A DNA stretch of 64,000 nucleotides from Zarea fungicola (Eukaryota; Ascomycota; Sordariomycetes; Hypocreales; Cordycipitaceae). Below the pieces are notes generated by a model, which saw only the letters and a program-made list of their open reading frames with translations, had not been told where the DNA came from and did not search any database. The DNA is taken from positions 1 through 64,000 of the forward strand of contig FWCC01000275.1 in NCBI GenBank assembly GCA_900169235.1. Direction: 5' to 3'. How positions within the stretch are numbered: position 1 is the first letter of the stretch; each line of letters starts with the position of its first letter. A program made the position numbers and the translations under genes. Positions 34,877 through 45,194 of this stretch are shown piece after piece.

Positions 34877-35958
34877 TTGCGCCAAGGCTGTGTGTCTTAC
34901 AATTACGCTGAAGAGGAACTGACGGGTGTAAGACTGATGATTATTGAGGAAATTGGCGTTACTTTGGGCGATTTGATGGAGTATTTTAATACTGATATTG
35001 TTAATGTGATCAACGGCAAACAAAAACTGTCTACAGTGCTTCTGAGCGAACTTTTATGCCGACTCGGTCATCAGCGATGGCATGCCAGGTTTGTTGTGTT
35101 GGTCATGTCCGCCATGTCAAGCTGGAGATCAATACGTGCGTTTTAATTTTGTAGCAAGGCCATGTCAAGAAACTAGAACGGACACTGCCGCATCACCGGC
35201 ACCATCATTGCAGCTTATATTTAAAGTGATGGAATAGATTGTCAGGCTAGATTACATCCTTTCCTAAGCACTAATTAAAATATGATCCAGCAATATTTCC
35301 CTGTGCTGAACCCAATCTGAACACCTCGCAGCCATGAAGAGTGTCAAGGAATCGCAGAATAAAACACCATAATAGACCACCCAAAAAAAAAAACCGTTCA
35401 ACGCCGTAGCATGTTTGAGTTGCGTGTTCGTTTCGTTCGTAAAGAAAGCGCCAGAAAAAAAGAAGGAAAGAATGAAATAGTACAGGAAAACGTGAAGCCG
35501 TGCTGTCAAACCCGGCGATTCCTGCTTTTGGAGAAGGAAGGCACACTCCTGTATGAGAAGTGGAAAGTAGAAAGCTGCCTGTATGTGGATGCCATCAAGA
35601 ATATGACTAGGTCTGTGATGAACTTTGGCGAATAATATGAGACTACAAATGGCCGAGAAGTTTATTTCAATCATACATTTGTCCCAATGTATTTGATGGA
35701 ACAAATACTGTTGAAATGCAAGCCAGTCCCATACAATTCCCACCCCAGAGTTTGGCGAATGCCCAAAAAAACGGTATAAGGGATTATGTGACAGTGAGTT
35801 TGGCGTATGCGGGAACCTACGAGTTCCAATTTGTCATGCTTTTGGTTTCCAAAATGATAAATGAGCCGCGCTGAGAGATATGAAATAATGGACCACGAAT
35901 GCGGGAGACCGAGATTGCTGCGCATTATCCACGGCAGCGAGGCATGGCCAACTAGCAT
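34877..35958. other. Intergenic, 1.1 kb, AT-rich
   Basis: This is the 3' flank of yju2 and probably the 3' UTR of the small minus-strand gene at 35959. Several frames stay open at 35264-35743 on both strands because stops happen to be rare there. None has a family match, and they contradict one another. Confidence 0.4.
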
Positions 35959-36153
35959 CTAGGTACTGGCAACACCATTACTCATATTGCTAGATGTCGA
36001 AGTCTGGCTGCTACTTGAGCTCTTGGGGGCCGACGACTGTGATGCCTCCATCTGACGCTTGGTATGTTCGTGCATGAAGCGGGCGTAACTGCTCATGCTG
36101 ACGGGAGGAGACGAGGAAGGCATGATAATGGTACTGTCATGAGCGGCAGGCAT
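35959..36153 (-). CDS. Small Ser-rich protein, 64 residues, function unknown
   Basis: A single-exon frame from a true ATG encodes 64 residues. The N-terminal half looks constrained (MPAAHDSTIIMPSSSPPVSM, then SSYARFMHEHTKRQMEA, a short amphipathic helix). The tail is Ser/Thr-rich. I believe similar SYxxFMxxHT peptides occur in other filamentous ascomycetes, but I cannot confirm this here. Upstream on the minus strand is a long C/T-rich stretch and a TATA-like element (TTTATAAAG, near 36448), as expected for an expressed gene with a leader of up to about 300 bases. No signal peptide or membrane segment is seen. Confidence 0.5.
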   Translation of the reverse strand: MPAAHDSTIIMPSSSPPVSMSSYARFMHEHTKRQMEASQSSAPKSSSSSQTSTSSNMSNGVAST

Positions 36154-37480
36154 AATGACGGACTTTATGTGTATATTGTGATGGAAGTCGAAGAAAGTAG
36201 AAGGAGGGTCTTTGTCCTGTTGAGAACGGTAGGCGGTGTTGAGCGGTGTGTGGAGTATAAACCTAAACGGTGTTGTTGCAATTGGAGAAGCTCTTTGCAG
36301 GCTGTGTCGACTAAATCAAAGTGAAGTCTGGAAAGGGTTGTGTCAGGTACGAACGGTATAATGCTGGAAGATTTGCGGTGCGCTTATGGAGAGGGAAAAG
36401 GGTACGAAGAAAAGGTCGGGTGAGGAAGGGCGGGGCTCCAAGGGTCTTTATAAATCAAGATTGAAGAGAGGGAAGGGTCTGGGCGACGATGAATGTGGGC
36501 GGACGGGTGGGCGAGACTTGAGGCCGATTACAGGAAAACAACGAAGCCGACAGCGGATTGGCGGCGGGAAAGGCAAGAATGACTTGGGGCTTGGCCTAGA
36601 CTGGGCCGTTTTTGGGAGGTGTATGCAGTTCTGCCTTGGGGGGTGCGCAACACTGCAAGGAGTGTGCCAGGGGAGCGCTGGAAGGGTGGGCACACTGACG
36701 CAGCTTGTCTGATTTGTGCTGCCCACAAGAACAAGAACAAGCCTTCCAGGCCCCCGAAGCCTGCCATCACCACCAGCCAACCAGCCAAAGGCTTCCGCAG
36801 GTGGTGTGGGGGGGTTGCTGTTTCTTTTAGTGGAACTGGCTGCAAACCCACCTAGAACAAGACCAAGTTTTGCCCGCATACATTGGCATACAAACAGACA
36901 AGCAGCATCCAGCGACTGGGTGGCAGCTACCCACTTATTCTTGTTGCTGGTAAAAACACCCCAAGCTTATTAGTAGTTAGGTCTATTCTTCCAAGGTAAC
37001 ACAGCGACAAAAGTGATGGGAGCAATTGTGCACCGCAGTGCTAAATACTGTTATTTTGAAATGGTCATTCAACCAAGTAGACGAAATTTTGTTTCATTTT
37101 ATTCTAGACGTACTCTCTTCATTTGCCGCTGGTGTACTCCTTACTGACTAAGCATCCGAGATCGACGAAGCCTGTCTTTTGTTGACAGGTGACTGAGCCT
37201 TGTCGCAAGATAGTTAGTTGGATACGGCAGATGCCCCCATACGTGCATTGGCACTCCATGAAGTTAATAAACTGGCCGGCCACGCTGCCTAAAACGGCTG
37301 GACCCTTGAGATCCTCTACGGTCTAGGCCCCTATTCTACTCAACCTCCAACCGATGGCGTAACCCGTGGGTCCCAAAGAAAAGCACCTACAGATGTGGTA
37401 TGAGATGCGGGAAAATACCAGGACTGTGACATCTAGACAAAGTTTTGACCAGCACAAGACGAACAGTTTTCCCTATCCAA
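36154..37480. other. Leader and promoter of the 64-residue gene, then intergenic
   Basis: The segment 36154-36450 is purine-rich on the plus strand (pyrimidine-rich on the minus), consistent with a minus-strand leader. A TATA-like TTTATAAAG lies on the minus strand near 36448-36456. Beyond it, 36450-37480 holds only low-complexity Pro/Arg-rich frames that I reject as genes. Confidence 0.4.
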
Positions 37481-38460
37481 CTAATCCCTGCGCCAAATGC
37501 ACCCAACAAGAACCAAGCCCCAAGCCCTGCCCCTCGGCATGCACTGTAATCGTGCCTCTTTCTTAATGCAGCCATAGTAACGGCCCACTTGTATGAGCTC
37601 AGGGTCCAACGCCACCGTCCAGTCAACCAGTCCAAAGCCGGGTATGGGCGGGTTTGAGACGGAGACTTCCTGGTACACCATGTTCTTGATGGGCAGCCCG
37701 TACAGCAGTGCCATCGGCTGTGTCAGACAGGAAAGAAGACGACTTGTTCATCTATACTCATAGAACCATGGTTTACGAGCACTCGGGATTCTTTAGCAGC
37801 TGGCAGCTCAAAGAGAGCTAGGCGGTCACAGGGGACAGCTTGGTATCCTACCTATTCTAGTATGGATAGGTAAGTCGCAGGCTGCTGCTGCTCAACAGCT
37901 CACATAAAAGGCTTTCACGACAGTCTCCTGCAAGTAGTTAAAGGCAGTTTTCAGCAGCAGTCTTCAGCGGGGAGGGCTCTGCATTGGAGAAGGTTGAAAA
38001 ACCGGGCAGCGAAATGAGAGATCGACATCGCAAGTTTATTAGGATGAAGCAATTTTGTGCAGGGGGCCGCGGCTAGACTGGAGGCGCTGTACATACTAAA
38101 TCACCCCAAGCTTTGTTTAAATTAATTTACTTGTACATACTCCGTTCCGCTGCTAGAGCAATAAGGTAGCAACTAGGTACCTGGCTGGTAGCAAGCCATC
38201 AGGAAAGGGAAAAAGGATTGCCACCGCGCCATGATGTCACTGGCCGTGGAGCGTGCCAGGCTGTCCCTTTTAGTGGACTCGAGACTTCCAGTTCCTGTTT
38301 TTTGTGGGTTGGTCGCAATGTACCTCCATACAGCAGGTTTTATTTGCAGTTCGCGCTGGGGTGCCTGTGAGATGGGCATCTTCACGAGGCTGGCCGACTG
38401 TATACTGCTCACGTACCTGTTTAGTTCTGCAATGCAGTCTTCTGCTGGTGTAGACTTTAT
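37481..38460 (-). CDS. Cryptic spliced coding segment, unrecognised (gene or recent pseudogene)
   Basis: Several minus-strand blocks are coding-like and join in phase across short, fungal-sized introns. Block A is 37963-37904 (LLLKTAFNYLQETVVKAFY). A 52-base intron with a GTGAGC donor follows. Exon B is 37851-37777 (VGYQAVPCDRLALFELPAAK, then ESRVL). A 59-base intron (GTAAAC..CACAG) follows. Exon C is 37717-37481 (PMALLYGLPIKNMVYQEVSV, then NPPIPGFGLVDWTVALDPEL), ending at a natural stop. Upstream, 38460-38173 is another open run (RELQIKPAVWRYIATNPQ; STASDIMARWQ) with a possible GTACCT donor at its end. I could not join it cleanly to block A, and no start codon is secure. I recognise no family. 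It may be an intact low-conservation gene or a decaying one. Confidence 0.35.
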
Positions 38461-41080
38461 TTAGACTTTCACAAAAGAAGGAAAACCCCCCTGCACGAAT
38501 TGGGTTTTATGGCGGTTGCGATAGACGCTGTTAATGTACGGAGGAATCAGCAAGCACCCAAGCTTTTCTTCAGAGGAACCGGCGAGGCTGTAACTTAGTC
38601 GAGTGGGCGCGACAGGCTGACCTGGCAGGGCCGGAAGACATTTGCCAGCCAACGTTGGCTCAAGCGGAGCCGTCGCGCAACAAATTTGCATTTGGCCGTT
38701 GATCCAACACCAAAAGTACGATCGCGAGATGCTCTTTTGTGCATGCCAAATGCCCGCATTGCCATGCTAACAGCTGTAATTGCCATGCGAACCGCTGCCC
38801 CATCTCGAAAAAGCCCATCCTAGCTAGTTTAGCCATCCGAAGGACCATTCTGTAGCCACCAGGCCTCACCGTGATGCCACGCTTAGGTCGCCAGTGGAAA
38901 ACGGTGCCTGAACCCCCAACGAGCTCATCAGGATACCTCTCTTATAAGATGCAGCATCGACTCAGCAAATCGTGCGCAATAACAAGAAAAGGTGCCACCA
39001 AACCCATAAAACAGAGCCGCAAATATATTAACCACACAAAGGTTATTTCAAATTAGCCTGCGCAACTGCGTTACCATGGCAGGCCATTGTGCGCAAAAAT
39101 AAAAGGCGGCGTGTGTGGCAGTGATTTGCAGGTGCTTCCTGATAAACGGAACTGGCAAAACGGGAGTGAAGCAAAGCAACTCGGCTAGTGGCGCTGCTAG
39201 GCCCACCATAACTGACGGTCCGCCTACCAGCTATTCTCGCGCCAGCAAATCTTGCCGGATTCCGGCACTTGTGAGGTCATCCTCCAGTCACTGGCCCACC
39301 CACCATCTAAAACGGAGGAGCTGCCTTCCGGCTCCGTTTTTCGTTGCTCATTCGGCAGCTTCGACATCATCCCGTGGAGAACTCGCCGCCGCCTGTTCTG
39401 ATCAATGCTCTAATTCAGTTCATCATCGCCATACCATGTATTGCTTGATTCTTGATTGCCTCATTTTTGCCTCCCAAGATATTTCGTCTCTGGCGTTCAT
39501 CGCCACTTGCATCACAGCCAACAGCTATGCCCCTCCACAACTGAATTTCAAACAACCAAACAGACTCCACGCTTGGTAACTGATCTGCGATATGGACCCT
39601 ATCCCTTTAGTGTTGTTTGTGCCACGCACACAGTTTGTTCTCTCCTTGGTTCCTCTACATTCCGTCGGTGTGAACCAATGACGGCACAGCGACGTCCGAT
39701 TTGATTCGATGCGCTTGCGTCTGCCCACTGTCCTGCCGAATAACATGTTTTGAATGGGAACTGGTACATTGCTGCCGAGCCATTCTGATATGTTAGAAAT
39801 CTTGCTTTTGTTGGCTATTTTCCCACGATTATAGTTTCACTGACCTCGCTCGATTTCGACACCTGCGGTGCCATCTTCGCCATCGTCCACTTTTCATTTC
39901 GGCATGCCGTTGAACGATGCGATGCTTCCCCTCCCTGATACTAACAGTTCAATGCAACCATGCTTTGAGCGACAATGACCGCTCATATCCTGATATGGGC
40001 TGCACTTGGCGCTGGTAACGGAGCCATGTGGCAAAAATTATATTTCGTTGGCCGCACACCCTCGCCGTCAATGCCGCTGAGGTCTTGCTGCAGCTCGAGA
40101 CAGCTGCTCAATGAATGCTCACCGAGCTAGGTATGATGTCAACGGCTGTTTTTCGGGGGGCACAGGGGTTCTCCCCACACAATTCCGCTGCAGGGGCGCA
40201 CAGGTAGACCAAGTCCTGCCTCTCTCCCACCTAGTCTGCCAGTCTACATGGATTGCAGGTCCTACCGCCGCAGCTGCCTCTCGGGTCTCGCATTCTATCT
40301 CACCGGTACGAAAACCTCCTTTGGTGTCTGCTTCCGGTGTGATTCATTGGGCCGAACCCCAATGAATAAGACCGGAGATGCAAAAGCAGACACCCACCCT
40401 GGAATTCCAATCCTGCACGATGGCAATTGTTCTCCTGAAGAGATGATGCACATATTTGAATTTGGACTCTATAGACACTCGCGTACGCTCAAATATGATG
40501 ATAGAACTTAAAAAGACCTGGTGAAAGTAGACATTAGCAGCTGTCAATGTGCTGGTGTAGCTAGATGTGACTTTTAAAAAATCTCTCTACATGTCGAGGA
40601 ACATAGTTTCCGCCGGCATCGCAACACAAAACCAACCAAAGCCATAACAATCATTCATTACTGGCAGAGGTCTTGGATTTGTGGCAAGGGATTCCCGATC
40701 CTAATAAGATGACTCAAGTCTCTCACGCATTCAAACAGCCATGAGTCACATTCTCCTGCGCTGCCAACCGAGCAACAGCTACTTCACCAGCACAGACAAC
40801 AACTGTCATATCATGCAACTTTCTGTTTCTAAAGTCTCACAGCTATTTAGCACTAGAAGTCTAGAAACATAAACACCGTCATTGATTTTCCTGAATCGAT
40901 TTTCAAAGTAACTGTGACTGGTGATAAGGTACAATCAAGCTGTTCGTCCCCACTTCGAATGCGTTTCCCCAGCCTGGCTTGTTAACCTTAAATATCCAAA
41001 GATCTAGTTTCGAGTACACGAAACTTGGAAACCCGGGAAAAAAATTCCCATGTGAAGGCGTCAATTTAAACCCAAGAACA
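38461..41080. other. Intergenic, 2.6 kb, no supported gene
   Basis: Between 39300 and 40360 the plus strand is C/T-rich and yields hydrophobic, coding-like scraps in all three frames, each soon stopped. No consistent splicing joins them. The region may be a promoter/leader-type sequence or a heavily decayed gene. The GNAT gene promoter occupies the last few hundred bases. Confidence 0.35.
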
Positions 41081-41716
41081 ATGGCAGCATCGCTACAGAA
41101 CGGCATTCCTACAGAAGCTGGCGTGAGTAGTGAGTTTATGACAGTCTGTCCGGCTGCGCCAACTCTCATCACGCCCCCCCTAGAGATGCTCAACGACGGC
41201 CTCGTCACGTTGCGGCGATGGCGCATGTCTGACGCTGACATGCTGTTCGCCGCTATAACCGTCTCCCGCCCCAGACTTGCCGAGTGGATGCCCTGGGCGA
41301 GGAACGAGACTTACGAGCGTGAGGAGGCGGTCGGCTTCTTGCAGCGCACAACAAAGAAGTGGGAAGACAACACTGTATGGAACTACGCGATAACAATCAC
41401 TCGGGGAGGAGGGCAGGAGGAGATTCTTGGATCGTGCGGGCTGATGCGCAGAGACGACTATCCCGGCCTTGATATCGGGTACTGGCTCGCCAACGGGTTC
41501 ACGGGCAACGGATACGCGACGGCGGCGGCGAGGCTATTAGCGGCACAAGGTTTGGACATGAATGCGCCGAGTGTGAGGATTCTGCATGACAAGAATAATA
41601 CTAGAAGCGGAGCTGTGCCGAGAAGATTGGGATTCGAATGCCAGGGCGAGATTGAGACGGATGGGAGCCTGGATGTCGCTTGGGTAAAATATCCCGAGCC
41701 AATGCCGGAGGAGTAG
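41081..41716 (+). CDS. GNAT-family N-acetyltransferase (RimJ/RimL type)
   Basis: It is a predicted acetyl-CoA-dependent N-acetyltransferase with an unknown acceptor. It is a single exon of 211 residues from the ATG at 41081. The frame continues upstream only to a TTG. Family features are DGLVTLRRWRMSDADMLFAA, WMPWARNETYEREEAVGFLQ, the core strands YAITITRGGG and EILGSCGLMRRDDYPGLDIG, and the acetyl-CoA-binding turn NGFTGNGYATAAARLL. The signature NNTRSGAVPRRLGFECQGEI follows. RimJ/RimL-type proteins of this shape are abundant in bacteria, and the lone intronless gene in a sparse region allows, but does not prove, horizontal acquisition. Neighbours give no substrate clue. Confidence 0.88.
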   Translation: MAASLQNGIPTEAGVSSEFMTVCPAAPTLITPPLEMLNDGLVTLRRWRMSDADMLFAAITVSRPRLAEWMPWARNETYEREEAVGFLQRTTKKWEDNTVWNYAITITRGGGQEEILGSCGLMRRDDYPGLDIGYWLANGFTGNGYATAAARLLAAQGLDMNAPSVRILHDKNNTRSGAVPRRLGFECQGEIETDGSLDVAWVKYPEPMPEE

Positions 41717-42235
41717 AGATTTAGTTAAGATTTGAACATAAAAAGCCACGAATAGGACGTCTTCAGGCGCACTCGATTGACGTTTGGCAGGGCGGAAGCT
41801 ACTCGGATAAATTTGGTGGAGATACACACAAGATTAGTATTGTTTTTAGGAGGAATCCAACTCATAAAAGAAAAACTTGAGCGGCCACAGCACGTACTAC
41901 ACTCAAAATATTCTGTTCACTGATTTCGTGTTTCTGTGGACAATGAATAGTAACATAAACCAGGCAGCCAACCCAACCCAGTTTCAAGCAGAAGTGGACG
42001 GAGTGTCATAGGCAACACACACGCCAAAACAAATAACTCGTTTATGCTTTGATTTTTAACATTCAAAATGTTTCTAGGCTGCCGTTTTTTGTTTCTTTCT
42101 TTCTAAACATGAGACTTTTTTTTATGAAGGACAATTGTCGATCTCTACCTTGTCAGCAGGCAGCTGTTGAGTAGAAGGAAAAATTCGACACGAATGGTCA
42201 GTCAACTGACGCGAGCATGTCATCTTCATGTTTGC
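41717..42235. other. Intergenic 3' flank of the GNAT gene
   Basis: The 519 bases are AT-rich and have no supported coding sequence. Confidence 0.4.
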
Positions 42236-42513
42236 CTATTCCTTCAGCGCTACTTAATAATTGAATGAAGCCACAAAGGGAAATGAAAGATTATTAAAAA
42301 TGACAAACACTTACAAATGCAAAATGAAAAATGCCGAGTCTTCATTGCCAGCATATAAACAGTCCGCCCAGACTCGTCAAACTCTGGGTCCACTTGCCGC
42401 TGAGCGAGCGCTAGATCCTGTGATTGGTCGATACCATCAGAATCCGCACTGTCAAGGCCACCAAGATGCCATCGCGCGCGGCTGTCTAGGTTTCGTCGGT
42501 ACCTAGGGTCCAA
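42236..42513 (-). CDS. Cryptic small coding segment, unrecognised
   Basis: The minus-strand run 42513-42315 is acidic and coding-like (DSADSDGIDQSQDLALAQRQ, then VDPEFDESGRTVYMLAMKTR). It ends at a perfect GTAAGT donor (42314). Removing a 62-base intron (42253-42314, AAG acceptor) adds five codons to a stop at 42236, ending LALKE. No ATG is secure: the run is closed upstream by a stop near 42520 and would need a further 5' exon. No family is recognised. It may be a fragment. Confidence 0.22.
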
Positions 42514-43237
42514 AAACGTTGCTCAGGTGCCCCATGAAGGAATAGAAAATAAGGCAGAGAAGCGGGACAGGGGCTGATGGGAGTAACAAAGAGACGAATT
42601 TGAAGAGGCAAGCTGTATTTGACAAGAATAGCTCTCTCTGTATCTTTGTACCTCAAGTCGCGTAAGCGAGACTGTGACACCTTCGCAAGTAAATTTTGTA
42701 TCAGGACTTGATTCCGATTTCCTGTAAAAGCATTCTCATATATGTGGCACGTTTAAACTACAAAGAACGACACATGTTTACAGGGTTTTCAATTGTCCTT
42801 CGGTGCACATCTCCACCAGGCTGCTCACAGGCCTGCGGTTTCGCCTCGACCCATGAACGTAGGTATCTTAGTGTAAGTGGGCACTTTTGTCAGCATGAAT
42901 CGTGGGAATGTGCTCTGCGTTTTGCTTACATGTGCCAGTCTTGAATTAATAATAGCCGCAAAGGAAGGGATCTGTTCTTGATTTGACGGCTGCATGTTAG
43001 CTGAAACCTAGGCTGGTGGCTCACTAAGACCAGACCATTACTTGTGGCTGTCGAGGTCGGCATAGAATTGGGGCGATGAGTATATAGTTCGCCCAGTTCC
43101 CTCTTCCATTGTTCATTAAAAGGACCATTTACAAAGCAGTGGTACACTGACACGGCCAGTTCCATTTTGCCTTTCTGAATTTTAACATCTCCTCCTACAA
43201 CGAAACAGCACTGAGCTACAAATATCCTAATACGATC
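42514..43237. other. Intergenic, upstream of the AIF-like gene
   Basis: The 724 bases carry the promoter and leader of the oxidoreductase at 43238. No gene is supported. Confidence 0.4.
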
Positions 43238-44398
43238 ATGAAGACCATCGTCGTTCTTGGCACTGGCCTCGCGGCTGTTGGAGTTATTCGGCAGACTATG
43301 AAGTCGACCGTCCTCAACCGAAGGGACATCAAGATGATTGTGGTTAGCCCAAGCACACATTTTGTCTGGACCATTGGTATGCCCCGCGCCATTGTTCCCG
43401 GCCAGTTCACCGACGACAAGGTCCTGTACGAGCTGCAGCCCATCTTTAAAGAGTACCCATCCGACAAGTTTGAATTTGTGCTCGGGAAGGCAAGCAACCT
43501 CGATCCTGTTGGCAAGACCGTCACCGTGGCCCTCAATGGCCCAGCCTCGACACGCAACATTACCTATGACACTCTCATCGTTGCAACCGGATCTTCGTCT
43601 CGCGACGAAATGCCGTGGAAGGCACTCGACAATAGCGAGAATACCATCGACAGGCTCCACAGCGTACAGAAAAAGATCAAGGGCGCCAAGACGATCGTCG
43701 TTGCTGGCGGCGGAATCACTGGTGTCGAGGTTGCCGGCGAGCTGGGCTACGAATACTCCCGCAATGACAGTAAGAAAGTATACTATATCCATGGTGACAA
43801 CCTCCCGCTCTCGCCGGTCGCCTTGCCCTCTGTGCGCAAGCAGATTCGTGCCGAGCTTGACAAGCTAAAAGTCAAGACCATCCCCAATACGAAAGTTACA
43901 AGCGTCAGCACCAAGGGTGCGGACACGATCCTCGAACTCACTGCAGCAGACGGCTCCACGACGACGCTCGCAACGCAGGCCTACATTCCCGCCCTAGGCG
44001 TCGTCCCTAACACAAACTTTGCGCCCGCCAGCATTCTCAACGCTGGTGGCTACATCAAGCAGACAAAGTCGCTGCAGGTTGACGGACACTCGGATATCTT
44101 TGTCCTGGGTGACGCTGGCAGCCTCGAGGATAACAGGGGCGGCATTGCTGATCTGCAGGCGCAGCATCTGATCAAAGCCCTGCCGCTGTACCTGGAGGGC
44201 AAGCCGATGACCGAGTACGAGCCCGCGGAGAAGCCCATATTCGCCATTACGGTCGGCCGCGGCCGCGGCACGGGCCAAATGGGCAGTTTTAAGCTTTTCA
44301 GCTTCCTGGTCTGGTACATGAAGGGCCGTTACATGGGCACCGATTATGCTGGTGCCCTTGCGGCAGGGAAGAGAACTATTACAACAAAATTTGAGTAG
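43238..44398 (+). CDS. AIF/AMID-like FAD-dependent NAD(P)H oxidoreductase
   Basis: It is a pyridine nucleotide-disulfide oxidoreductase-type flavoprotein, closest in layout to AIFM2/AMID-like proteins that oxidise NAD(P)H. It is a single exon of 386 residues. The N-terminal FAD Rossmann motif is IVVLGTGLAAVGV. The family segment FVWTIGMPRAIVPGQF follows. YDTLIVATGSSSRDEMPWKA is the typical ATG motif. The NAD(P)H-binding Rossmann motif is TIVVAGGGITGVEVAGELGY. The C-terminal FAD contact is DIFVLGDAGSLED. It ends with a hydrophobic/basic helix (FKLFSFLVWYMKGRYMG) seen in AMID-like proteins. There is no clear mitochondrial presequence, so a cytosolic or membrane-associated site is likely. Codon use is C-biased, which suggests good expression. 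Confidence 0.9.
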   Translation: MKTIVVLGTGLAAVGVIRQTMKSTVLNRRDIKMIVVSPSTHFVWTIGMPRAIVPGQFTDDKVLYELQPIFKEYPSDKFEFVLGKASNLDPVGKTVTVALNGPASTRNITYDTLIVATGSSSRDEMPWKALDNSENTIDRLHSVQKKIKGAKTIVVAGGGITGVEVAGELGYEYSRNDSKKVYYIHGDNLPLSPVALPSVRKQIRAELDKLKVKTIPNTKVTSVSTKGADTILELTAADGSTTTLATQAYIPALGVVPNTNFAPASILNAGGYIKQTKSLQVDGHSDIFVLGDAGSLEDNRGGIADLQAQHLIKALPLYLEGKPMTEYEPAEKPIFAITVGRGRGTGQMGSFKLFSFLVWYMKGRYMGTDYAGALAAGKRTITTKFE

Positions 44399-45194
44399 TG
44401 TCAGGGCGAGGGACGTTCATTTCGTATGCAGTACATTGCGCTGTTCATCAGTATTGGCATCGGCGTTTTCTTTGGTTGCGAAGGGATTTGAAAACATAGA
44501 GTGATACCTAGCTTGCAACTTGATAACTTTGTTTAAATCGGCGTGATGTTTTGCCGCTCAAGGTACATATATTTATGTACCTGCAGATATATCTTGATTG
44601 CAGTTTACTTTACAACAAGTTTCAGTTTACCTACATTAGCAGCTCACTGCCCTCTTTTGCGGTCAACATCCAGAGAACAGCCAAGCAAGTTTGCAGCCTT
44701 GAGTGGGCTTCAAGCGCCAGGTTCTTCCAACTGCCGCACCGGTTTATATACACCTTTCATGCATATCCCCCAATTTTTATCATTATCATTATTTTATTAT
44801 TATTATTATTTTTATAGTCCTAATAAATCGTCCCATCTCTTTGATGCGCCCACTTACTCCTTTTCTTTTTTTTTCGGGTTGATCGTGCAACTAGTCATCT
44901 CTATGTACTACACACACCCATCGTCCCAACAGCCCACGCGACCCACTAGGACCAGAATCGTGACGACCATTTAATTACTTAGCTTGAATCTTGCATCTTT
45001 CTTTCACCTACCACAACATATCAACCCCCAGGTCCTTGGCAAAAAATCACAACATATTGGAGGCAATCTGTGCGCATTGCGGACCACATTCCATAGTATC
45101 TCAGCTGCCATTGCAGCAATTGCGCACATGGTCGACGACGCGAATGTCTAGCGATCTTGGATAGTCAGTCAGTCTCTTTGGGTTGGCCAGACCA
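44399..45194. other. Intergenic, upstream of med5
   Basis: The 796 bases include an ATT-rich microsatellite and a C/T-rich stretch before the med5 start. No gene is seen. Confidence 0.4.
44777..44816 (+). repeat. ATT-type microsatellite
   Basis: An imperfect TTA/ATT trinucleotide run ending in a T-tract lies upstream of med5. It probably varies in length between strains. Confidence 0.6.

Noticed and set aside
35264..35743. 159-codon membrane-like minus-strand frame
   Set aside because: It begins at GTG, and overlapping frames on both strands are also open. The hydrophobicity comes from AT-rich composition in what is probably UTR.
39115..40365. Hydrophobic coding-like scraps on the plus strand, at first suggestive of a membrane protein
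   Set aside because: The scraps sit in all three frames, are each closed by stops within 20-40 codons, and no consistent splice sites join them. C/T-rich DNA produces this look.
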